DNA of 64,000 nt from Candidatus Peribacteria bacterium (GCA_031280545.1 JAITGP010000041.1:21898-85897); one strand, 5' to 3'; positions 7,762 to 18,774 are shown, counted from the first letter of the stretch. The notes: generated by a model not told the origin, from the sequence alone. Translations and numbers: made by a program.

Positions 7762-8721
7762 ATGGCATCAGGTATTCTTATCTTATTCTTTGGTTGCTTT
7801 TTCTTGGAGCAATCTACGGTTCTGAAGAAGAAATTAGGAGGAGAAATTGATCTTCATCAGATTTCTTTACTGACGATGCTTACTACGCTGATGTTTTCTG
7901 GTGTGGTGGTTTTTGTGAGTAATGATTGGACTTTTGTTCGAACACTGGGGAGTTTTTTACTGGTAGTGTTCCAAATTTTGGCGGGAGTACTTTTTAGTGA
8001 GATAAGTAATAAAGCCGTACATCAGGCTGATAGGTCTACGTTTTCTGTAATGAGTACGATTACGATTCCTTTATTGCTCATTTCTGATCTTTTATTGGGA
8101 TATTCTGTGAGTTGGTGGCAAATACTGGGAGTAGTTATTCTGGTAATTATGCTGAGTTATACTATTTTTAAGGGAGACTTTTCGAAAAAAGGATTGAAAT
8201 ATATTATTATCTCAAATCTGATTTCCTGTGGTACGGTGGTGGCTTTTAAGTATGCTACGACCTATTATGCTTCCACAGAGTTGATGAACTTTTATAATGC
8301 TGGAGGAATGAGTCTGCTTTTTCTGGTGATTGTAGGTAAAACTAAGTGAGTCCGTGGAATTACCCAAATTTTTCGTCCTAGATATTTGTGATTTGCTAGC
8401 TTGTACGCAGTTGGAAGTGTTTTGTGTGCAGCATCCTATAAATATATGATTGCTTCTATGGTAATCGCTCTCAAGAGATTTTTTGCGATGATGTTTGGAA
8501 TTTTGACAGGGAAACTTTTTTTCCATGAAGAACATATTACCAAAAAACTTTCTGTGGCAAGTATTATCGGAGTAGGGGTGTTTATTATGAATGTTTGACC
8601 GATTCTAGCTTCTTACTTTACTGGACCGACAGAAGAAATAGGAGATCATGCCTCAGCTCCTTTGATTTGTCAGCCATCTGATCCCTTAATCCCTCTTTGT
8701 CTCCCTGATAGATCAGATTAA
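7762..8721 (+). CDS. EamA/DMT-like multi-spanning membrane protein
   Basis: 319 residues with about nine to ten hydrophobic helices in two halves, as in drug/metabolite-type (EamA) permeases. The fragment GVLFSEISNKAVHQ, and a paired half with a glycine-rich helix (SVASIIGVGVFIMNV), fit this fold. Three TGA codons read as Gly join what would be three pieces under the standard code. The C-terminal 35 residues are polar and proline-rich. Substrate cannot be told. It has its own consensus promoter, and the PBP gene follows with a separate promoter. Confidence 0.65.
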
Positions 8722-8731
8722 AATTTTTCAT

Positions 8732-8759
8732 TTGAAAAAGTTGAGCATATCGCTACATT
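8732..8759 (+). promoter_or_regulatory. Promoter of the PBP gene
   Basis: TTGAAA, 16-base spacer, TACATT, ten bases before the ATG. Confidence 0.5.
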
Positions 8760-8769
8760 CTTTATCAGC

Positions 8770-11247
8770 ATGTATACGTATTCGACTCATAAAAAACACC
8801 ATACTTGGACTGAACGTGCTCAAAAATTGATTCAACAGATTCCTTTTTTGAGAGATATTACGTTTACTAGAGAGGTACAATTAATGACCTTGTTTTTTGT
8901 TTTGTTTGCGGTGATTGTGGTCAGACTTTTTTATTTACAAGTCATTCAGCATCAAAATTATGATAATAAGCTGAATCTCCAGCATACGAGATCTACTTCT
9001 GTAAAGGCCAATAGAGGAGATATTTATGCGGTGGATAAGTCCTGACAACCAGTGAAACTGACGGAAAATATTTCGCTGTATGATGTAGCTCTAGATCCTA
9101 CTTTGATCGGTTTGACCACAGGTGGTATTTCTCTGAAATCTCGTTTAATTGAATTGCTTACGCCTGTGGTGTATAAGCATTTGTGTGTAATCCATGGAAT
9201 GGAGCAAGTCTCTGCAGAGGCGTGTGTAGAAAACGTGGAAGTATTCGTAGGAAAAGAGATCTTGCCGAAAATGCCTCAGCTTTTTTACTATGGAGCAGGA
9301 GTACAATCTCCAGAATATGATACATTTGACTTTACAGGGTTTACAGAAAAAAGACTTCAGGTGATTTCGGGTTTTACGGAAACGAGAGCTTTGGATATCA
9401 TTTCGGAGAGACTCCAAGAAAAAATTCAAATCTGAATCAAAGAAAAGAACTATCTAGGATTTTTTACGAATGAGGCATTCCTTTCCGATTTAGCAGGGCA
9501 AAATTTCCCTTTTATTCAGATTTTAGGAGACTATTATGTGTATGTCTTGCCTACTAAATCGAGTTCTGCTAGTAGATCTAGGGATAAACTTCTTTTACAA
9601 ACGCTTCTCAAAGCTCATGGTTATCCAGCATTGGAGTCTTCAGCTTTAGATATGCTTTTCACTCAGCAGGAATATAAATATATCAAACTCTTTACCTCTG
9701 CTAATCCTCAAATCGCTCAAGATATCAAGGAACTGAAAGAGCTGTATTACAGTGAAAAATCTAAGGACAAAGTTCCTGTGCTTCATGGGGTGATCTTGGA
9801 GCCCTATACTACTAGATATTATCCTCGTGATTCTTTTATGTCGAATATTTTGTGATATGTAGATAAAAATGGGGATGCTTATTATGGGATCGAAAAATAT
9901 TTCGATGATATTCTCAAAGGAACCAATGGAAAAATTAAAGGGCGTTCCTCTTCACGAATTGGTACGGTAGGAGCAAATGATTTTGAAGTGGTGAATGCAA
10001 AAGATGGAGATGATGTTTTCTTAACGATTGATATTGGGATTCAAAAAGAGGTAGAATCTATTGCTCAAAGATATTTGGAACAGTTTAGGGCGGATGCGAT
10101 TAGTGTGTTAGTGTATGATCCCCAAAATGGGCAGGTTAAGGCTTCTGTTAGTGCTCCGACTTTTAATCCTAATAATTATAATGACGCCTATATCCTCAAG
10201 CCTTTAGGGCAGGAAAATGCAGCGATCGTAGATGATCTTACCTATGTAGATATTCCGGTGTATGTGATGAGTGGAGGGAAATACAAGCTTGCAACGATTA
10301 CCGAAAGGCAGGATATTACTCTGCAAAAATATTTGCCAACCAATACCTATGGAGCTCAAGTATTTGTTGATAAAAATATTTCTACGCCTTTTGAGCCGGG
10401 AAGTGTCTTTAAAGCGTTTACGATGGGAGTGGGACTAGACACTGATGAAATCAGACTTTATGATTATTATACGGATGAGGGGAGTGTAAAAGTCTGACCG
10501 TATACGATCAAAAATTCAGATATTGATAAATGTTGGGGAAATAACAATTTGTTGCATGCGTTTGTTTATTCCTGCAATATCGGAATGGTGCGTGTTGTTC
10601 AAAAGGTTGGGAAAGAGCTTTTTTATAACTATCTTTCAAAGTTTGGTTTTGGGAAACTGACGGGAATAGAATTAGCAGAAGAAAAACCTGGGTTTGTGGA
10701 TAACGAGACAACTGTGTCTGCAGCCAGATTTCTTAATAACTCTTTTGGGCAGGGATTACAGGTGACGCAAATCCAACTGGCTGCAGCGTATGGGGTTTTG
10801 GTAAATGGAGGACGTTATGTTAAGCCTACTATTATTTCCTGAATCGCTAAAAAAACTGCAGATTCTGATGTGATTCAGCGTACGGAGACTTCTCCGCAGA
10901 TTTTGAATCAAGTGATTCGTCCAGAAGTGAGTGCAGAAATGAAGGATGCTCTTTTTGAGGTGATGACGACCAATTCTCAGTATACCTCTGCTCAGGTAAA
11001 AAGTTATCGTTTGGGTGCTAAATCAGGAACTGCTCAGATCGCGTTTCGTGGAAAATATCAGAGAGGAAATGGTTGGACGCAGGCAACGTTTGCGGGTGTG
11101 GTGACGGTGGATGATCCAAAGTATTTGGTGCTTATTTGGCTCTCTCGTCCGAGAAGTTCCCAGTGGTGAGTATCTACTTCTGGAAAGATTTTTGGAGATA
11201 TTGCAAGATTTTTGATTGGATATTCCTTGATTGAACCTTCATCGTAA
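8770..11247 (+). CDS. Class B penicillin-binding protein (FtsI/PBP2-like transpeptidase)
   Basis: 825-residue peptidoglycan transpeptidase. One N-terminal membrane helix (residues about 38-58) is followed by the NRGDIYAVD start of the dimerisation domain, then the transpeptidase domain. That domain carries the catalytic SVFK (about residue 545, in PGSVFKAFT), SCN (about 599) and KSG (about 751, KSGTAQ). Seven or more TGA codons are glycines, some inside conserved turns. It is longer than typical FtsI (about 580) because of a roughly 250-residue insert between the N-terminal motif and the catalytic domain. No PASTA repeats. It acts outside the membrane in cell-wall cross-linking, in septation or elongation. 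Confidence 0.92.
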
Positions 11248-11300
11248 AAAGCAATCCTACTTTCTTTCTCCTAAAAGAGTTAGAATATAGCATTGCTTTG
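11244..11300 (-). terminator. Long-loop terminator after the 185-residue gene
   Basis: Minus strand AAAGCAAT..ATTGCTTT pairing across a loop of about 36 bases, followed by TTTTT, close to the stop at 11309. It also overlaps the 3' end of the PBP gene on the other strand. Confidence 0.45.
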
Positions 11301-11308
11301 AAAAGATT

Positions 11309-11866
11309 TTAATTAATTTTCTCCCTCTCTAACTCTTTTAATAGATTATCGAGGGGAATTTTTTGTTCCAGGAGCCACTTCTCTTTTTCTCTGTACTCCT
11401 TAAGTTTTTCTTGAGCGAATTCTAGAGTTGGTTCTTCTCCTAATAGGAGTTTTGAGAACCAATTTTGTTCTCTCTCCTTTTTCTCTTGCCTGTTAAAACT
11501 CTCTAATAGAATTTCACAATTCTTTCTTCTTTCTAAGACGAAAGACAGAGAGCTTCTGAGGTACATTAACTTTTCTTTTGTTTTGTGTATGAATTCTTCA
11601 TCGGTTGGTTGGTACTTTTTGAACTTTCTAAAGTATTTTAAAGAAAATCCATGACAACTTACGATTGCGATTACGAGGTTGCAAAGAAGAAGAATTCCTA
11701 GGTCCTGCAGGTGAGGTTGTCGCTTAAAAAGCATTATGGCGACAATGATACTCATTACTAGCACGATTCCTGTAGTTATTAGCACGCTATTTGCGGTAGC
11801 GGTACTTCTTTTTTCACGAATAATACCTTTCATGAGTTTTCTTTTTGTTTTTTGGAGATTTTTCAT
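11309..11866 (-). CDS. Two-helix membrane protein with cytoplasmic coiled coil
   Basis: 185 residues: a basic N terminus, two hydrophobic helices (about residues 27-47 and 53-70), then a highly charged helical region to the end (ERRKNCEILLESFNRQEKKERE and similar). No TGA codon. No family recognised. It is a single transcription unit with a TTGACT-17-TATACT promoter and a following hairpin, convergent with the PBP gene. Confidence 0.6.
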   Translation of the reverse strand: MKNLQKTKRKLMKGIIREKRSTATANSVLITTGIVLVMSIIVAIMLFKRQPHLQDLGILLLCNLVIAIVSCHGFSLKYFRKFKKYQPTDEEFIHKTKEKLMYLRSSLSFVLERRKNCEILLESFNRQEKKEREQNWFSKLLLGEEPTLEFAQEKLKEYREKEKWLLEQKIPLDNLLKELEREKIN

Positions 11867-11895
11867 GATTTATTTTTTTTGTGTTTATATTCTAT

Positions 11896-11924
11896 AGTAT
11901 AATGATTGTTGTATAAAAAGTCAA
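11896..11924 (-). promoter_or_regulatory. Promoter, 17-base-spacer class
   Basis: TTGACT, 17-base spacer, TATACT on the minus strand, 30 bases before the ATG at 11866. Confidence 0.7.
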
Positions 11925-11949
11925 TAGGCAAATTTTCTTATATTTTTAT

Positions 11950-11977
11950 TTGATTTCTGCAGGAGAAACGCTACTCT
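11950..11977 (+). promoter_or_regulatory. Promoter of prmC
   Basis: TTGATT, 16-base spacer, TACTCT, 35 bases before the prmC ATG. Confidence 0.4.
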
Positions 11978-12011
11978 TTCAGCATTCTTTTTTTATTTCC
12001 TTTTTGTGTAT

Positions 12012-12875
12012 ATGACGATTCAACAACTTTTGCAAAATCCTGAATATTCTCAGAAATTCGTGCTTGAAAAACTTATCCAAGAACTCTTTTGACGAACTAG
12101 AGCCGAAATCTGGCTTCATTTGGATGATGAGATTGATACTGGAAGATTAGCTAAACTTCAAGTGGATTATAATGCTTATACGATAGATAAAAAGCCTCTG
12201 GAATATATTTTGGGGCATGTGGATTTTTTTGGGGTGCCATTCCAGGTGAATGAGCATACGATTATTCCTCGTCCAGAAACCGAGTATATGATTACTGCGG
12301 TTTCTGACTATTTGACTCAGCAGGCTTCGACAAGTCCTTATATTCTAGTGGATATTTGAACGGGGTCGTGAGTATTGGGAATTTCCATTTTGTTGCAGAA
12401 TTCTGAAGCTTTTCAAGATGTTTTCTTAGCTGATATTTCTCCAGATGCTTTGCAGGTGGCAAAGCAAAATTATGATACGCTTATTTCTTCGACTCAGTAT
12501 GATACGAGATTTATTCAATCCAATTTGGCTTCTTTTTTGGAATCCTATGAGGTATTTCAGCAAGCACCGATTATCTTGGTTGCCAATCTGCCTTATATTC
12601 CTGATGAGACTTTTGATACTAATGCTCTTGAAAATGTGCAAAAACGAGAACCGCGTTTGGCTTTTGTGGGTGGAGATGATGGGTTGGATTTGTATAGAGA
12701 AATGTTTGTACAGATTAGACAGGCGGTTTCTGGTTGTTCGTTTGTGATGTTTTTGGAGATGATGACGTGGCAGGTAGAGATTTTAAAAGCTGAATTTGGG
12801 GAGTGGTTGGAGTTTGAAGAGGTAAAGACGTTCCATTTTAATATCAGGATTGTAAAGACTAGCTTTAGGGTATAA
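12012..12875 (+). CDS. prmC: Release-factor glutamine methyltransferase PrmC/HemK
   Basis: 287 residues (family about 280). It methylates the glutamine of the GGQ loop in release factors. N-terminal helical domain (KKPLEYILGHVDFFG, then IPRPETEYM), then the SAM-binding motif I DIGTGSGVLGIS, in which two glycines are TGA (12357 and 12369), and the catalytic NPPY-type motif as NLPY. A third TGA is at 12090. In UGA-recoded CPR bacteria RF2 is expected to be missing, so RF1 would be the substrate; no release factor gene is in the window. A repeat-like non-coding stretch follows. Confidence 0.92.
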
Positions 12876-13124
12876 GAAGTTTTAAATATGTTTTTTTGCA
12901 GAGTATTTCCTTCGGAGAGTTACTTTCTTTTTCTTGAAAAAAAGAAAGTAACCAAAGAAAATTCAAGAGCTTTCAGTGCTTCACCCGCAAGCGGGGCCCA
13001 TCAGCAAAGCCTGAGGTTAGTTTGCTATTCTCTGGATTGGCTACGGTTGGGGCTAGTGAAAGCTCGGGTGTGGTATTTCTTTTGATGTTTTTAATTTTGA
13101 TCTCTTTGCGACTTTGCGGTGGGT
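12876..13124. repeat. Non-coding block of inverted repeats
   Basis: No credible gene. Contains a long near-perfect hairpin (ACTTTCTTTTTCTTG..AAAAGAAAGT, 12920-12950), a GC-rich hairpin (CACCCGCAAGCGGG), a distant inverted pair GAGCTTTCA / TGAAAGCTC (about 12968 and 13056), and the CTTTGCG-type repeat (13101-13124). It is more GC-rich than the surroundings and looks like an assembled repeat element. An open frame across it (12888-13085) has no protein-like character. Confidence 0.5.
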
Positions 13125-15338
13125 TTACTTCTTGGGTTGATATCGTAAGATGTCGTCTAAGATCAATTGGGATTGGGCACCACGAATATTTCGGACGATG
13201 ATTTCATCAAATTTTACTTTTTGGGCGTAGCACATCATTAGGAAGTTGTAGCCTCCGATGACTATTTTGGCAGTTTTTTTATTGGCTTTGTAGATATTTT
13301 TCCCAGCACCTCCTGTGATGTTTTCTGCGAGGAATTCGTATCCTTCCAAGAAACGCATTTTTTGTAATGCTTCAAAGATCTGTCTACTCTCGTCTTTTAC
13401 GGTGGAGATAATAAAAATGGAGACAGGTTTTTGTGCTGATGCGGTTTGCAATTTTTCTTGGAGAGCTCAAAGAGTGGAGATGTGGGGGAGTTTTGGTTTA
13501 GGAGTAAGTTCTTCGGATGATGATAAGGTGGGTTGTACTACTTGTTGATACTGTTTTTCGTGATCAGAGAAAAAGACGATATGGTTTTTCTGGAAGATGT
13601 CTTTAAATTCTTCTCGATTGGTGTATTTCGCTTCTTCGGAAAAGAGAAAATAAAAATCTGTTCCCGTTTGTCCAAACATTTTCCTTTGTACTTTGGCAAT
13701 GGTTTCTGTGATGTCAAAGAAATGTTCAATCTGCTTCCAAAGGGTCGTGAAATCTGTTTCGTGCAGGACAGCTTTCAATTTTTCTCTAAATGCTTTGAAT
13801 TTGGGAAGCACGAGATTGGTTTGATAAAAGTCAGAATGGCTTACGATAGGATTGATTTGTAACTCGTCCTCTGCACGTCCTATGAAAAGCTTTTTGGTGT
13901 CGGTTCGGAGAATGCCGAGAAACATGGTGAAGAAGGTATCGAATTCTTGCAGTGTTTTGAACCCCCCGCCTTCGGCTCCCTCCTTATGAAGGGAGGTATA
14001 CTTATACAATAGCATATCTATAAAATTTTGGATATAGTACAGGTCACAAGTACGAGAGAGGTAGGCATTGTAATTTCTATATCGCCACTCCAGATCAAAA
14101 AATACAATATCAAAATCTGCATAGACGTGAGCTTCCTTTTCTAAAATAGAATACAAACCGTGATGAGTAGTCAGCACGACAGGATATTTTACGACTTGTC
14201 TTTCGTCTTTGATGAAATTATACACCATATAATCTCCCTTACTATTCAAATCTAGTACACCATAACCGAGAAAGAGATGAGAACAGTACTTTAAAATAAA
14301 ATAGAGCTCAAATTGATTGAAATCCTCTTTATTGAGAAACTGTTGAAAAAGTTCCGCTGAAATGGTTTGTTCTTCTCTGGCGTATCCGATGTTTTTTATT
14401 CCTATCTCAAAGAGGATATTTTTAGCGATATCGAGTTTCGGCTTAGTCGAAAAAATCAGCATTATTTTTTTATTAGCTAGGAGAGCACTTAGCAATTCTT
14501 TAAAATCTAAATTTCCTACGAAGTATCTCTCTGCGTCTTTGAGGTTGGCGAGGTCGATAGGGTAGGGGAAACTTGTGAGAGAAATGTTAGCGGGGGCGAT
14601 TTTTTTGAGAGGAGGCAATGAAAAAGAAGATTGCAGAAGATTTTGTCCGACGAGGTCTGAAGATTCAAATATTTTGGTAAGTATGCAATCACTTTTTGTT
14701 ATGAGCTGTCCTAGAATTGGGTGTTTTTCTTCGATTTGGTGGATATAGGTGACTAGGTAGCAAAAGAGTGCAAGGGTGGATTTAGCGTCATAGAAGGCAT
14801 CGTGAAAGGTAGCTTCTTCTTCTCCTTCACTAGATTCTGTTCCCTGGAGAGTTGAAAAGGATAATCAGAATTTTGATTTCCATTGCAAAAAGAGAGGTTT
14901 CCCTTCCAGATGTTGCATCAGGATTTCTAGTGCGAAACTTGGGGGATAGGGGATGAGGGCTTGGGCGAGCTGGAAGGTATCAAAAGAGGCATGCATTTGG
15001 AAATCAGGAAGCATTTTCTTTAAAAATGCTAGATCAAAATTGATGTTGTGTCCAATGATAATTACGTTTGATCAGAAAAAGTGGGCAATTTGCGTAGCTA
15101 CTTCGTCAATGGTAGGAGCGAAAACGAGTTGAGCTACTTCGATTTTGGTGATGAAATGCACGATATTTTTTAGCTCTTTGATGTCTTTTTCTGGTCTGAT
15201 GAGGGACTCGAAGGAGTCAATAATTTCGCCGTTTGTATCGATTTCTACGATTCCTACTTGGATAGGGACATCTTTTTGCATGTCGAGTCCTGTGGTTTCG
15301 AAGTCGATTCCGATATATCTGTAGTTGGGATTAAGCAT
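13125..15338 (-). CDS. DnaQ-type 3'-5' exonuclease with degenerate helicase-like region
   Basis: 737 residues once TGA codons (at least three) are read as Gly. Residues 1-200 form an RNase-H-fold exonuclease: YIGIDFETTGLD (ExoI with D and E), GHNINFDLAFL (ExoII), and FHDAFYDAKSTLALF (ExoIII, with H and D). The rest (about 230-737) follows the length and position of a DinG-type helicase but lacks visible P-loop or DEAH motifs. A C-terminal part (VIGGYNFLMM, KFDEIIVRNIRG) is helicase-C-like at best. A GC-rich palindromic repeat is inserted in frame near residue 450. Possible role in DNA repair or proofreading. Confidence 0.75.
13961..14005. repeat. Palindromic repeat inserted in frame in a coding region
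   Basis: GC-rich stretch with CTCCCT..AGGGAG hairpin and a CGAAGGCGGGGG tail (read on the minus strand), lying inside the exonuclease gene and translated as a glycine-rich linker (HKEGAEGGGF). It resembles the insert in the copper ATPase gene. Confidence 0.55.
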
Positions 15339-15371
15339 GATGATCTCCGTGAAGGGAGTAAAAGTATGGAT

Positions 15372-15399
15372 AGTGTAGTGAGTGGCAAATGGAATGCAA
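15372..15399 (-). promoter_or_regulatory. Promoter of the exonuclease gene
   Basis: TTGCAT, 16-base spacer, TACACT on the minus strand, about 35 bases before the ATG. Confidence 0.6.
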
Positions 15400-15515
15400 G
15401 GGCAGAATTTTCCTCTAGTAAAAGCAATCCATTTCCATATACTACACCATAGTTTTGAAAAAAGATTAGCAAAAAAATCTGATGGAAAACTGTATTTAGT
15501 TTCATTTTTTTTACA

Positions 15516-17312
15516 ATGAGTATCAGGAATATCGCGATTATTGCCCATGTGGATCATGGAAAAACTACCCTTGTGGATCAGCTTTTACAACAGTCTGGGA
15601 CTTTGAAATCTCTGGGAGAAGAAGGACTAATTATGGATAGCAATGACCAAGAAAGGGAAAGAGGAATTACTATTTACGCAAAAAATACTGCTATTGAATG
15701 GCAGGGGAATACGATTAATATCGTGGATACTCCAGGACATGCTGATTTTGGAAGTGAAGTGGAGAGAGTTTTGAGAATGGTGGATAGTGTGCTGCTTGTT
15801 GTTGACGCTTATGAAGGACCTATGCCTCAGACGAAGTTCGTTTTGAAAAAGTCTCTAGAACTTGGGTTAAAGCCGATTGTCGTAATCAATAAAATCGATA
15901 AACCGACCGCTAGACCAAACGAAGTTATTGATATGTTGTTTGATCTTTTCATCTTGCTCGGAGCTACGGATGAACAGGCAGATTTCCCAATTATTTATGC
16001 GAGTGCTAAACAGGGATATGCGATGAAAAATTTGGATGATGAAAGAAAAGATATGATTCCGCTTTTTAATGCTATTTTGGACTGGGTACCAGAGGCTCCA
16101 AATAAATCTGATGAACCATTTAGAATGCAGGTAGTAAATCTTGGATATGATAACTTTCTTGGAAGACTCGGAATTGGACGTGTATATGAAGGGACATTGA
16201 AAGCAGGGTCTCCTGTTAGCATTATTGATAATGATGGGAAGAAGAGAAACGGGAAAGTAGCAAAAATTTTTACGACGCTCGGAGTTCAGAGAATTGAACA
16301 GACTGAAGCGAGATGTGGAGATATTATCACGATTTCTGGGATTCCCGATATTTTTGTGGGAGAAACCGTGGGAGTGGGTGACGTGGAGGCGTTGCCGACC
16401 ATTTCTATTGATGAGCCGACTCTGAAAATGGAATTTCTCGTGAATGATAGTCCTTTCGCAGGGAAAGAAGGAAAATATATGACGACCAGAAATCTCCAAG
16501 AAAGACTTGAGAAAGAGCTTGAAACCAATGTGGGATTGAAAGTGGACTTTAGTGATGGGAAATTTGTCGTGAGCGGAAGAGGGGAACTCCATTTGTGAGT
16601 ATTAATTGAAAATATTAGAAGGGAAGGACGAGAACTCCAAGTTGGAGCACCACAAGTAATCTTCAAAGAAGATGTTCATGGGAAAAAGCAAGAGCCGATC
16701 GAAAATCTCGTAATCAGCGTAAATGACGAACTTTCTGGGACGGTGATTGAAACCCTGTCAAATCGTAAAGGAATGATGAAAAATATGAATTCTGTAAATG
16801 GACTCACCACCATTGAATTTGATATCCCAACGAGGGGTTTGCTCTGATTTCGTGGAGAGTTTATCTTGATGACCAAAGGTGAGGGAATTATGTACTCTTC
16901 CTTTTCTCATTATGAAGACTGGAAAGGAGAAATCAAAAAAAGAGAAGTCTGAAGTATGATCAGTTCAGCTACGGGCCAAGCGATGAACTATGGAATTTTC
17001 AAGCTCCAGGAAAGAGGTCCTATCTTCGTAGATCCTGCTCAGCAAGTGTATGAAGGAATGATTGTCGGAGAGTATTTGAAAGGAAATAATGATATGACGG
17101 TGAACTTAACCATCAATAAGCAGCAGAATAACGTAAGAAATAGTGGAAATGATGAAGCAATGAGGCTGAATCCTATTGTGCATTTGAGCTTGGAAGATGC
17201 GTTAGGATATATTGGACACGATGAATTGGTAGAGATCACGCCAAAAAATGTGAGAATCAGAAAAAAGTATCTTACCGATGCTGCGAGAAAAAATGCAGGA
17301 AAAGGTAGCTAA
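15516..17312 (+). CDS. typA: GTPase BipA/TypA
   Basis: 598-residue ribosome-associated translational GTPase (family about 605). G1 is AHVDHGKTTLVDQLL, G2 lies in the RERGITI stretch, G3 DTPGHADFG, G4 NKIDK, and SAK is present. The C-terminal half has the BipA landmarks GRGELHLGVLIENIRREGREL, TRGLLGFRGEF and MISSATGQAMNYG. Three glycines there are TGA (16596, 16845, 16950), all at near-invariant positions. It starts 178 bases after the divergent exonuclease gene start. No SD sequence visible. Confidence 0.96.
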
Positions 17313-17324
17313 AAAGCTGAATAG

Positions 17325-17383
17325 AAAAAAGACAATCTTGATCCCTTATTATGCATTCATAATTTGGGATTTTTGATTGTCTT
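17325..17383 (-). terminator. Terminator between typA and the zinc-ribbon gene
   Basis: Stem AAAGACAATC / GATTGTCTTT with an inner ATCCC..GGGAT and ATTATG..CATAAT pairing. The T run is on the minus strand side, so it serves the minus genes. It may also stop typA. Confidence 0.6.
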
Positions 17384-17417
17384 TGATGGGGTTGGAGTCG
17401 TCTTATTCAACGACTCC

Positions 17418-17618
17418 TTAGTCATATTCTCCTTTATGCTCTTTGTGTGGAATTTCTTCTCCACACTCTGGGCATTGTATGAAACGTGGTCTGGATGCTT
17501 CATCCCAAGGTGCTTGTCGTATTTCACTTCTTTTATATGAGAATCTAGCTCTACAAGCTGGGTTTGTACAAGATACAGTAAATGTATCGTGCATTATTCC
17601 TCTTTTTATAACTTCCAT
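17418..17618 (-). CDS. Small zinc-ribbon protein
   Basis: 66 residues with two cysteine pairs, CTNPAC and CPECGEE, about 30 residues apart: a zinc-ribbon layout. Start taken at MEVIKRG, which leaves 22 bases after the upstream gene's stop. The longer frame start would overlap that gene by 77 bases. No TGA codon. It is likely co-transcribed with the 234-residue gene upstream. The target is unknown; it could be a nucleic-acid or protein adaptor. Confidence 0.55.
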   Translation of the reverse strand: MEVIKRGIMHDTFTVSCTNPACRARFSYKRSEIRQAPWDEASRPRFIQCPECGEEIPHKEHKGEYD

Positions 17619-17640
17619 TTTTTTACTTTTAAATTGTTTT

Positions 17641-18345
17641 TTACATGAATACTGTGAATTCTCGGCACATTCTGTTGAAGTTCTCAATAGAAATACACAT
17701 ATAGAATCGTTGCTCAAATGTGTAGTTCGAATATGCCTGAAATTCCGAATTGGTCATATAGGAGCCAAGTGATTTCGAGGTTGGACTTCCCTGTGGTCTC
17801 CCTAGGCTTGGGAGTTTTTCCCATGAGAAGATTCCTCCGGCTTGTTCCGTTTCCAAGAACAATTCATCCTCATGGAAGGTAGCCAAACGATTGTTCCTAT
17901 AGAGAAATGCTCGTATTCTTTTCGGTTTCGTTTCTTCTTTACCGATGATTCCTCGTTCGCCCGAGAGAGCGAATAAAAGGTCTTGCTGTTCTTCGAGAGA
18001 TAAGATAAAGAAATCCCTAATCCATACATTGTTTACATTCTCGAGGAGTATATTGAATTTTTCTATACTAATTGTCCCCTTAAACTTATCGTTGGACAGG
18101 GAGGGATATCCTCTATATCTACAACACTGTTCGAATACGCCTTTCTTCATTGCTTCTTCTAAGAACCGAAATTCTTTCTCGGTGAACCAGGCGATAGGTT
18201 TGTCTTCTCCTTTTACGCCCCAAGCTTCGGAAGTTGATTCTTCTGCTTGTTTCAGTTTTTTGTATTCTCTCTCTCCCAAGAATACAGATAAAACTGCTTT
18301 TTTCTTCGCTGATGAGAGCTTCAGGAAGTTTTTGATTTGTTTCAT
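17641..18345 (-). CDS. Unrecognised 234-residue protein
   Basis: Soluble, mixed charge, no membrane segment or signal peptide. It begins with a basic helix (KQIKNFLKLSSAKKKAVLSVFLGEREYK). It contains local patterns such as SLEEQQDLLFALSGERG and a proline/serine loop (LGRPQGSPTSKS). No TGA codon among its glycines. First gene of a two-gene unit with the zinc-ribbon gene, driven by a very strong promoter. I recognise no family. Confidence 0.6.
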   Translation of the reverse strand: MKQIKNFLKLSSAKKKAVLSVFLGEREYKKLKQAEESTSEAWGVKGEDKPIAWFTEKEFRFLEEAMKKGVFEQCCRYRGYPSLSNDKFKGTISIEKFNILLENVNNVWIRDFFILSLEEQQDLLFALSGERGIIGKEETKPKRIRAFLYRNNRLATFHEDELFLETEQAGGIFSWEKLPSLGRPQGSPTSKSLGSYMTNSEFQAYSNYTFEQRFYMCISIENFNRMCREFTVFM

Positions 18346-18410
18346 TTTAATTATTTTTTAAAATTGTGTTTATATTATTTTGTTTTTTAAGTCGTTTTTT
18401 TAACTTTTAT

Positions 18411-18439
18411 ATTATACTGATATATATATGTAAAGTCAA
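18411..18439 (-). promoter_or_regulatory. Strong promoter, 17-base-spacer class
   Basis: TTGACT, 17-base spacer made of TA repeats, TATAAT, on the minus strand. About 65 bases of AT-rich leader precede the ATG at 18345. Confidence 0.8.
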
Positions 18440-18453
18440 GTATATTTTTGCTG

Positions 18454-18503
18454 TAAAAAAGAGCTATTGATCCAAGGGAAATCCCTCCGACAATAGCTTT
18501 TTT
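18454..18503 (-). terminator. Terminator after the 87-residue gene
   Basis: AAAAAAGAGCTATTG / CAATAGCTTTTTT with an inner GGGA..TCCC, 8 bases after the stop codon. The A and T runs make it suitable for both strands. Confidence 0.75.
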
Positions 18504-18510
18504 AGTAGTT

Positions 18511-18774
18511 TTATAGAGGCAGCATTTTGTCTCCTGTTTTCCTTTCCAACCACTCTTTGTAGTATTCTACATCAGAAGTGGTTAAATAGACATTATTCTC
18601 CCATAAAAATTCTGTATCGAAGCCAGGAAGTAGATCTTTCCCGACTATTACTGTGGATCTCTGAAGTTTTATTCCAGATACAGCGGGTCCTTCCTTTGCA
18701 GGGAGCGGAATAATTCTGTCTATAAGCTCCTCCTCACTCAATGAAGAGCTTAAAAAAAACTTTTGTGTTTGCAT
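18511..18774 (-). CDS. Unrecognised 87-residue protein
   Basis: Small soluble protein, acidic and hydrophobic in turn (SSLSEEELIDRIIPLPAKEG, then VEYYKEWLERKTGDKM). No signal peptide, no cysteines, no TGA codon. It starts 11 bases after the stop of the 417-residue gene, so the two form a unit. The pairing of a large and a small unknown gene recalls bicistronic accessory modules, but no specific family is seen. Confidence 0.5.
   Translation of the reverse strand: MQTQKFFLSSSLSEEELIDRIIPLPAKEGPAVSGIKLQRSTVIVGKDLLPGFDTEFLWENNVYLTTSDVEYYKEWLERKTGDKMLPL

Noticed and set aside
12888..13085. 65-codon plus-strand frame after prmC
   Set aside because: Lies across inverted repeats; no family resemblance or start signal.
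17619..17717. Longer start for the zinc-ribbon gene
   Set aside because: Would overlap the upstream gene by 77 bases; the internal ATG leaves a normal 22-base gap.
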